From Salticus scenicus (Eukaryota > Arthropoda > Arachnida > Araneae > Salticidae): a stretch of DNA of 64,000 nt. Where the stretch lies: NCBI GenBank assembly GCA_963930645.1, contig OZ005648.1, positions 104,977,167 through 105,041,166 of the forward strand, in the 5' to 3' direction. Made by a program: the position numbers and the translations under genes. Under the pieces are notes generated by a model. The model had not been told where the DNA came from and searched no databases. It worked only from the letters and a program-made list of their open reading frames with translations. How positions within the stretch are numbered: position 1 is the first letter of the stretch; each line of letters opens with the position of its first letter. Shown one piece after another: positions 57,675 to 64,000 of this stretch.

Positions 57675-58561
57675 CCTCTCTTCAAATCTTGGCATAAAAT
57701 TGGCTTTCTTTCGACATTTAGTGTAACACTTCTCTGAGATAAAATCCGTCTGCTTTCATTATGAAAAAATAATTTTAATGAATAATAATTTTAATATCTT
57801 ATTGCACTGTGAAATTTTTACAGAATAATATAGAAAAAAAAATATGGTAGCCACAACAAATTAGTATTTTCTTTCTCTCTCTTTCTTTCTTTCTTTACTT
57901 TTCTTTTCCTTTTTTTTTTTTTTCTTTTCATCCAAGACAGATAATTTCACTTTTACAGAACTGAAAACTTTCAGCATCAGTTTCCCATAATGACTAAGAA
58001 TATTTTCATGCGTCACTGTAAATGAACCATAAATATTAATTTTATCGTTTTTGATTATATACATTTTTTTATTGCATCAATAAAATCTATGTTGATTTGT
58101 ATATTTAGCGCTGTATAAAGATTTTAAAATGTGCTTATAAGAAATATCTCTTACATTAAAATATATTTGAATTATTTTGTGAATTTTTGTACGCAAATCA
58201 CTCATGTGTACATAATCCCTCTATATTTTATTTCACCTTAACATGGCAGTACAAAGAAACATTTGGTAAATATAAATATATATTGCATAAACAAAATGTC
58301 CTTATTTTTTTTAGAATTTATTTGTTTATTTTTATTCTTTTTAGTTATTTTTGATTCCAAAATAATGATAACTACTTTTGAGTTCATGATATCACAAGGA
58401 ATGCCTTTCTTAATGCTGCTAAATTAAGCGAAACAGAGTATAACTACATAATAAATCAGTAAAACAGCTGTCCATCCCATAAACAACAAAATATTAATGT
58501 AATTGATAAATGCTGTGTCAGCATTAGGTTAGGCATGAACTTCGTTTATTCATTACGATAA
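57032..58561. other. AT-rich DNA with simple repeats and a dispersed repeat
   Basis: Poly-T at 57032-57061, (TA)n at 57238-57259, (AAT)n at 57634-57671 and (TTTC)n at 57872-57894. 57672-57795 is the partner of the repeat at 42990-43110. No gene supported. Confidence 0.55.
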
Positions 58562-58775
58562 CATACTTGCCAACCATCATATTATGAACCGTACAATTTT
58601 TAATACCCGCCTTTTTTCACGCACCAATAATTTTTTAGAGTAATTTTAGTCTTATGTAATCGTAACAGCATTTGGAGAGAATTTCTCTAAAAATATAGTG
58701 GTGTGGGAAAAGGGGCGTTTCTTTTCAGGGGGCGTAACAATTGTACGGTTATTAATGAGATGGTTGGCAAGTATG
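58562..58775. mobile_element. MITE with ~50-bp inverted repeats
   Basis: Left CATACTTGCCAACCATCATA and reversed right CATACTTGCCAACCATCTCA, then TTA.(G/T)AACCGTACAATT.TTA. The sequence CGATAA directly abuts both ends (58556-58561, 58776-58781). The TTGCCAAC terminus and CCCGCC block resemble the hAT-like MITEs, so it may be a sister family. Confidence 0.75.
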
Positions 58776-59114
58776 CGATAATGAAATGTGGTCACAAAAA
58801 AAAAAAAAAATAAAAATAACTAAAAAAAAACTTTACAGCTATAATGACGTCAATTTTACACTGAAAGTGAAATTTTTCACAAGGCTTTACATCAATTTTA
58901 ATATTTACGCGTGACTTTCATTTCATAAAAAAAAAAAAAAAAAAAAATCAACGCGTAATTGTAATAAATATTTAATAAACTTATTATATATGTACTATTT
59001 GATCAATGCAATAAAAAATATCGAATCAGAACCATAAAAATGAAAGAGTACTGTAAAAATAAAAATATTTCCTTTTACTAAAAAAGTAGATTGTGAAACA
59101 TCAGAACTGTTGAA

Positions 59115-59524
59115 ATAACAGAGGGAGAAGTTCAGAAAACATTTTTCCTGAAAATACAGCTAAGCTCTTTTTATTGAAAACATGTTTTCGACCAAAGTTG
59201 GAAGATAAGTTGACATCTATAGATTTCACTTTCTCTGTGTTTTATGATCTCTTTCTCTCTCTTTTCATCAAAAAAGTGCGTTTTCTATTTCATACATTTT
59301 CTATTATACATGCATATTTAATTAATTCGCCAAAGATGAAGTTGTTTCCTTAAATAAAAACGTATATTTTTAAGAATATATTTTTAAAATAAAAGTAAGT
59401 ATTGCATTTGTTTATCAAAATCTACATTTATATACCATTATACTGAAAATATTAAAATAAATATGTGTTCCATTCATAGCAACATTTTGTAACTTTGAAG
59501 GAAATGCTATATAAAAAAAGATTA

Positions 59525-59555
<31 letters not shown>

Positions 59556-59730
59556 TCATTTCCTAGAGTTCTTTTCGAGGTTTAATTTTGAATCAACAGA
59601 GCGAGAGGTTAAATGAATATTCATCTTGAATTTTTATTTATTTATTTATTTATTTTGAGAAATATTAGATGATAAGCTGACATCTATAATTTTTCCCTCT
59701 TACTGTGTTTTATGTATTTCTTTCTTCTTC
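59115..59730. repeat. Diverged repeated module, copies 1 and 2
   Basis: The module CAG.G.GAG(A/G).GTT … CTGAAAATAC.GC … GATAAG(T/C)TGACATCTATA … TCTGTGTTTTATG occurs at 59115-59240 and, shorter, at 59595-59725. Two more copies lie at 62083-62215 and 62455-62580. Confidence 0.5.
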
Positions 59731-60263
59731 TTTTTTTTTTTTTTTTTTAAGTGTGCGTATTTTGTAGTATGTTTTCTAAAGATGTATTTTCAAAATAATG
59801 AGTAATTATTCTGTATTTCCACAAAAATATACTTTTTCGAAATGATATTAAAACTGTTAAATAAATCTGTCAACATTTAAAAATTTATTCCATAATGTTA
59901 TTATTAGCCGCTCTTTTTATAAACCATTTTTCTTGAAGAGTAACTTTCTATAGTGATTTGTAATTGTACATTGGAGATAATTACTCCACAAAGGTAATGG
60001 TGTGTTAAAAGGGAGATACTAACAACATTGTGGAATAATAATAAAAAAAATTGGCCTTTATATGAATATTTGACTAATTTCAAATAAACATTTATATTAA
60101 TATTAAATGAAATAATATTAATATAAATGTTTGAATAATATTGAAAAAGCGCCCCTTCTTTTCCATTTTCTTTTCCTTTCGCTCTTTTTAATTCTTTAAG
60201 AACAAAGGTTTGTTCTATTCTTACAGATAAATAGTATATTTTCTTTTTCAATAGCTGTATTAA
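59731..60263. other. AT-rich DNA with a possible MITE fragment
   Basis: 59918-60056 has internal blocks similar to the hAT-like MITEs (GTGTTAAAAGGGAGATACTAACAACATTGTGGAATAATAA) but eroded ends. An inverted AT-rich stretch lies at 60075-60135 (AACATTTATATTAATATTA). A 115-codon minus frame has no recognisable domain. Confidence 0.4.
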
Positions 60264-60676
60264 CCCGAGAGTAGTCGCGTCATTTTTTATAACGCTAGCT
60301 GTCGCGTGTCGGTCTTTTTGCCGCCGCTGTTTAGTGTTGAGGGAAAGCCGAAAGAAAGACAGTAGAGATATATGAAGTGCCTTTAATTCACGCGAAGTTT
60401 TTTCCGCAAAACTCTAACCTGCCTGAAAAAACGGAAATGGGGAGAAAAATGAATCAACGTTAGTGGTCGCGTCGCGGTCAAATAGACCGATTTTAGAAGT
60501 AAAATATTTTTAAATGCTCAAAAAATAACAGGAATGCCTTGAAAACATACTATGTTAGAGGACATCTACCCAAGATCAGGTACACAGAGTGTCCCCACTT
60601 TTTTTTAAGGGGTGATTTGCAGGAGCAATGTATAAAGAATGGGCGGCAAAAAGACCGATATGCGGCTACTAACGTG
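60264..60676. mobile_element. piggyBac-type MITE, 413 bp
   Basis: TTAA at 60260-60263 and 60677-60680. Ends CCCGAGAGTAGTCGCGTCAT and reversed CACGTTAGTAGCCGCATATC. The subterminal block TCGGTCTTTTTGCCGCC is repeated in inverted orientation near both ends. No ORF. Confidence 0.72.
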
Positions 60677-60999
60677 TTAAAAGAAATTTATTAACTATTT
60701 CCTGTTCGTATAAAAATCTACATATATTTATTATTATATTTAAAATATTGAATAGGTGGGTGAGTTTTAAGCAACTATTTCTATTAACTTTGAATGAAAT
60801 GTTATTGAAACAGCATTTTTTTCTTTTACACTTCTCGGGGATTATTTTTACTTTTCGAACACTATAGTGAGGAAAGTATTGTAATCATGTTAAAAATCCG
60901 ATCTTAACATTTTGGTGTTTCTACACGTTTTGCAATCCCTTGAATTAACATTTGCTATTTTTACGATGAATAATGTTCGTATGTATGTAAGTGAACACG

Positions 61000-61870
61000 A
61001 TAGCGTCTGAAACTTTGTTCGAATGAGCTAAAAGTTGGTAAACATGTTATAGGACACAATAGCATGAAACCTATAGATTTTGGTGAATCTGGCTTTTATA
61101 CGTTTTTTTTTTACAGGGACACAAATAAAAATTCTTTATCATTATAGTCTATAGGCAAAACATTTAACGTGCAATAACGTCTAAATGCTTTGTTCGACTG
61201 AGCTGAAATTTTAAACACATGTTGTGAGTCACTGCGTCGCATGAACTGTATAAATTTCGGTGATCTAGTGTTCACAGTTTTTTACAAGATTACAGTGAAA
61301 AGTTCTTTATCATTATGGTCTGTATGGGCCCAAATAATTTAAAATGCGATAGCGGCTAAACGCCTTATTCAATTGAGCTGAAAATTTATACACATGCTAT
61401 AGTTCTTCATTGCACAAAGTACATGAACTTTCGTGAATCTAGTACGTATGGTTCTTTTACAGGGACACAACGAAAAATTCTGTATAATTATTACGTATAG
61501 GCACAAATTCTTTAAAGTGCGACAGCGTTTAAACGCTATATCGGATTGAGCTGAAAATTTATATACATGTTATAGATCCCCGTCACACTAACTGTATGAA
61601 TTTTGGAGTATATAGCACTTATAGTTTTTCTCAAAGTAGAATTGTGTATCATTGTGGCTTATGGGCTCAAATGGTTTAAAGTCCTATAGCGTCTAAACGG
61701 CTCATCCGATTGAGCTGAAAATTTATATAATTGTTATAAGTCACCGTCGCGCGAACTGTATAGATTTTAGAGAGACTAGCATTTATAGATTTTTACAAGG
61801 ACACAACAAATATTTCTTCATTAGTATGACCTATGGGCTCAAATTATATTTGAAGGGCAATAACGTTAAT
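61000..61870. repeat. Tandem array, period ~165-175 bp, about 5 copies
   Basis: The unit includes GCG(T)CTAAACG.(C/T)T.(A/T)TC.GA.TGAGCTGAAAATTTATA, then CA(T/C)G(T/C)TATAG, TTTTACA.GGACACAA and TCTTTATCATTATGG.CTATGGGC. Starts at about 61003, 61176, 61351, 61526 and 61689. Divergence between units is substantial. Confidence 0.78.
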
Positions 61871-62082
61871 ATAAACAAAATACTAGATTGAAAAAAGTGC
61901 TCATAAACCTATTGTAATTTTCTCTTTTGTTTATTTAATGACTTCCCTTACTTTAATTTGTTTATACAACCGTTAATTACTTAATGTTCGAAAAGTCGAG
62001 TGGAGTCACTCCAAATTTTATTATTATTATTATTATTATTTATTTATTTACTTATTTGTTTTTATATATATTTTTTAAATAA

Positions 62083-62580
62083 TTAACAGAGTGAGAGGTT
62101 AGAAAAAATGCTTCCTGTAAAAAGTGCTCAGCTCATCGTATTAAAAATATGTTTTTGAACAAAATTGGATGATAAGCTACCAATACTTTTTATGTTTTAT
62201 GATTTTCTTTACTTTTAAGTAGCCAGTTTTTATTTCAATGAATGCGTTTCTAAAATAAGAAATAATTATTATATAGTTTTTTTAAGTGTCGTTATATTTA
62301 CAATGACATTTAAAAAAGTTAAAAATCAGTTTTAAAGAATCGTATATAATAATTTTAAATAAATTATTAGTAAAAAATAATTTCTTTTTTTCTTTACATC
62401 TTTTAAGTATACAAATTTTCTTTTTCTGGCCGAGGCTGTGAACTAATAGCATAATAGGCTAAAATACACTTCCCTTGAAAAAAAAAGAAAGCTATTATTT
62501 ATTGGAAAAATGTTTTCAACTGGAATTAGATAAGGAGTTGAAATCTATAACTTAAACTCCCTCTGTGTTTTAAGATTTGT
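62083..62580. repeat. Diverged repeated module, copies 3 and 4
   Basis: AGAGTGAGAGGTTAGAAAAA … GTGCTCAGCTC … GATGATAAGCTACC (62083-62215) and CTTCCCTTGAAAA … GTTTTCAACTGGAATTAGAT … TTGAAATCTATAAC … CTCTGTGTTTTA (62455-62580) follow the order seen at 59115. Confidence 0.5.
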
Positions 62581-63056
62581 TTTCGGTAATGGTGTCGAAA
62601 AATTATAAATAATTTTTTGTATGTAAACACCATAAATTGCAAAAAGCATTTTTGATTACCTTTTTCCTTTTTTGCAATGTATGGTGTTTGCTTACTACGT
62701 TTCTACTGGCTTGATAATTTTTTATAAATGTATTTTTTTTTAATTGAAATTCATTATTGTGCATGTTTGTTAAAACTGAGTTTTGTTTACTGTGATATAT
62801 ATATATATAAAATAAAATAAATATATGGATATTTTTAAGCAACGCTTTACATTAACTTTAGATGAATATATTTTTTTTTTTTTTTTTTTTGAAAAATTTG
62901 TTTATTTTCATTACGTTATTTAAGAATATAAATTTTTAGCGTTCTCGCTAATTGTAGAGTGTAAAAAACATAAGGAAAAACACAGTAAATGAAAATTATA
63001 AGCAAAAGGATCATGCTTAAGACACTTTTGTGCCATTTTATTTTCAAGTAGAAATG

Positions 63057-63059
<3 letters not shown>

Positions 63060-63143
<84 letters not shown>
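63060..63143. repeat. (TA)n(TG)n compound microsatellite
   Basis: About 50 bp TA followed by about 32 bp TG. Confidence 0.95.
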
Positions 63144-63145
<2 letters not shown>

Positions 63146-63262
63146 CAATTGAATAAAATAACAGTTATTACTTGCAAATAGTCTTGGCAAAATTGTTACA
63201 GAATGTAACTATGCATACATTTCACTTTATTACATTTTGACCAATGTGTACCCAGGCAATTA

Positions 63263-63475
63263 CAGTCGGTAACAAAAGTATCCGAACACTAGCAAAAATT
63301 CCTACGTAAAAAAATTAAACTCAATACTGTTTTCTTAAATAAATCCCCGTCGAATCATGTTCTTAGACTGACTAAGAACATGATTCGACCAGGATTTATT
63401 TAACAAAACAATATTAACTCTACATTTTTTATATAGGAATTTTTGCTACTGTTCGGATACTTTTATTACCGACTG
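63263..63475. mobile_element. Palindromic Tc1/mariner-type MITE, copy D
   Basis: CAGTCGGTAACAAAAGTATC after TA, and the reverse complement CAGTCGGTAATAAAAGTATC before TA (63476-63477). The centre TTCTTAGACTGACTAAGAAC is the same as copy C. Confidence 0.88.
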
Positions 63476-63477
63476 TA

Positions 63478-64000
63478 GATTCAGAATTTAGATACACGTG
63501 AAAAATGATTGATACTATTTCAAAATTTCATAGAATTAAGATTTGATAATCACCCGTCTATTCTTATCTAAAGGGTCAGCTATTTATATGCATATATTAT
63601 ACACCTTAGTAGTAAAAAAAAAGCATTGTTTTTAGTCATAGAGACATATCAGACAGATATATTTATTCATTTATTTTTAAACAAAATATTAAACTAAAAG
63701 GATAAAAAATTGTACATCAACATTTTCTGAACATTGATGCTTGCAATGCACATAGCTGATTAAATATTCGACTACTTAATTTTTTTCATTTTTAAAATAA
63801 AATCATTGTAAATGAAAGAAAAGTAATTTATACACATATATACACGGTTAACGTAATTAAATATCACAGACAATCAAACATGTATTTTATTATTATTATT
63901 ATTAATATAACACAGATTTTGAAATAAATTCTTCTTAAATAAATGATAAAAATTAAATCACAATCAAATCGAATGGAACGTATATTTCTCTCTCACACAT
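63478..64000. other. AT-rich non-coding DNA
   Basis: (ATT)n at 63886-63905; nothing else recognised up to the window edge. Confidence 0.5.

Noticed and set aside
1..64000. CRISPR arrays, bacterial operons or ribosome binding sites
   Set aside because: The sequence is eukaryotic in character; tandem arrays here lack unique spacers between identical short repeats.

Overview
This is eukaryotic, very AT-rich DNA, and I found no convincing host gene in it. Everything interpretable is mobile or viral debris: DNA transposons and their short non-autonomous relatives (MITEs), Penelope-like retroelements, satellites and microsatellites, and a fossil densovirus. A densovirus relic, Penelope elements, piggyBac and hAT/mariner MITEs and dense A/T homopolymer tracts together suggest an arthropod. 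An arachnid is plausible, but this is inference only.

Layout. 0-2.1 kb, minus strand: the non-structural cassette of an endogenous ambidensovirus-like parvovirus, cut by the window edge. The NS3-like frame has two stops. The NS1 frame has two stops and one frame change, and keeps an HUH nickase motif and a Walker A motif. The NS2 frame overlapping NS1 is open for 267 codons. 2.2-13.3 kb: AT-rich DNA with diverged MITEs, tandem and dispersed repeats. 13.33-17.75 kb: a TTAA-flanked piggyBac element with a broken full-length transposase, carrying a 1.9 kb TTA-flanked Harbinger-like element with its own internal tandem repeats.

17.9-23.7 kb: two Penelope-like elements head to head. A minus copy and a plus copy meet at a perfect 24-bp palindrome. 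Both carry reverse transcriptase and GIY-YIG endonuclease remnants, and the plus copy ends with a hammerhead-ribozyme-like motif. The plus copy is split by a 2.19 kb element with ~355-bp terminal inverted repeats, which encodes a broken protein ending in a cysteine-rich segment and an acidic tail. This element matches no transposase class I can name and is the best candidate for something under-described.

23.7-42.5 kb: palindromic TA-flanked MITEs, hAT-type MITEs (one with a perfect 8-bp target duplication, nested in a Tigger/pogo-like element), a TIR-bounded 1.2 kb element, a TTAA-flanked MITE and another Penelope endonuclease fragment. 43.3-44.7 kb: a relatively GC-rich satellite of about 12 units whose spacing switches between ~112 and ~133 bp. 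45-64 kb: more MITEs, including a 936-bp TA-flanked element nested in a palindromic MITE and carrying a repeated GAGGGAATGA motif, further TTAA elements, a ~170-bp tandem array and long (TA)n tracts.

The parts do not work together as a pathway. They record repeated insertion into insertions. All boundaries come from reading inverted repeats and target duplications by eye. Family names rest on motif recognition, not on a database search.
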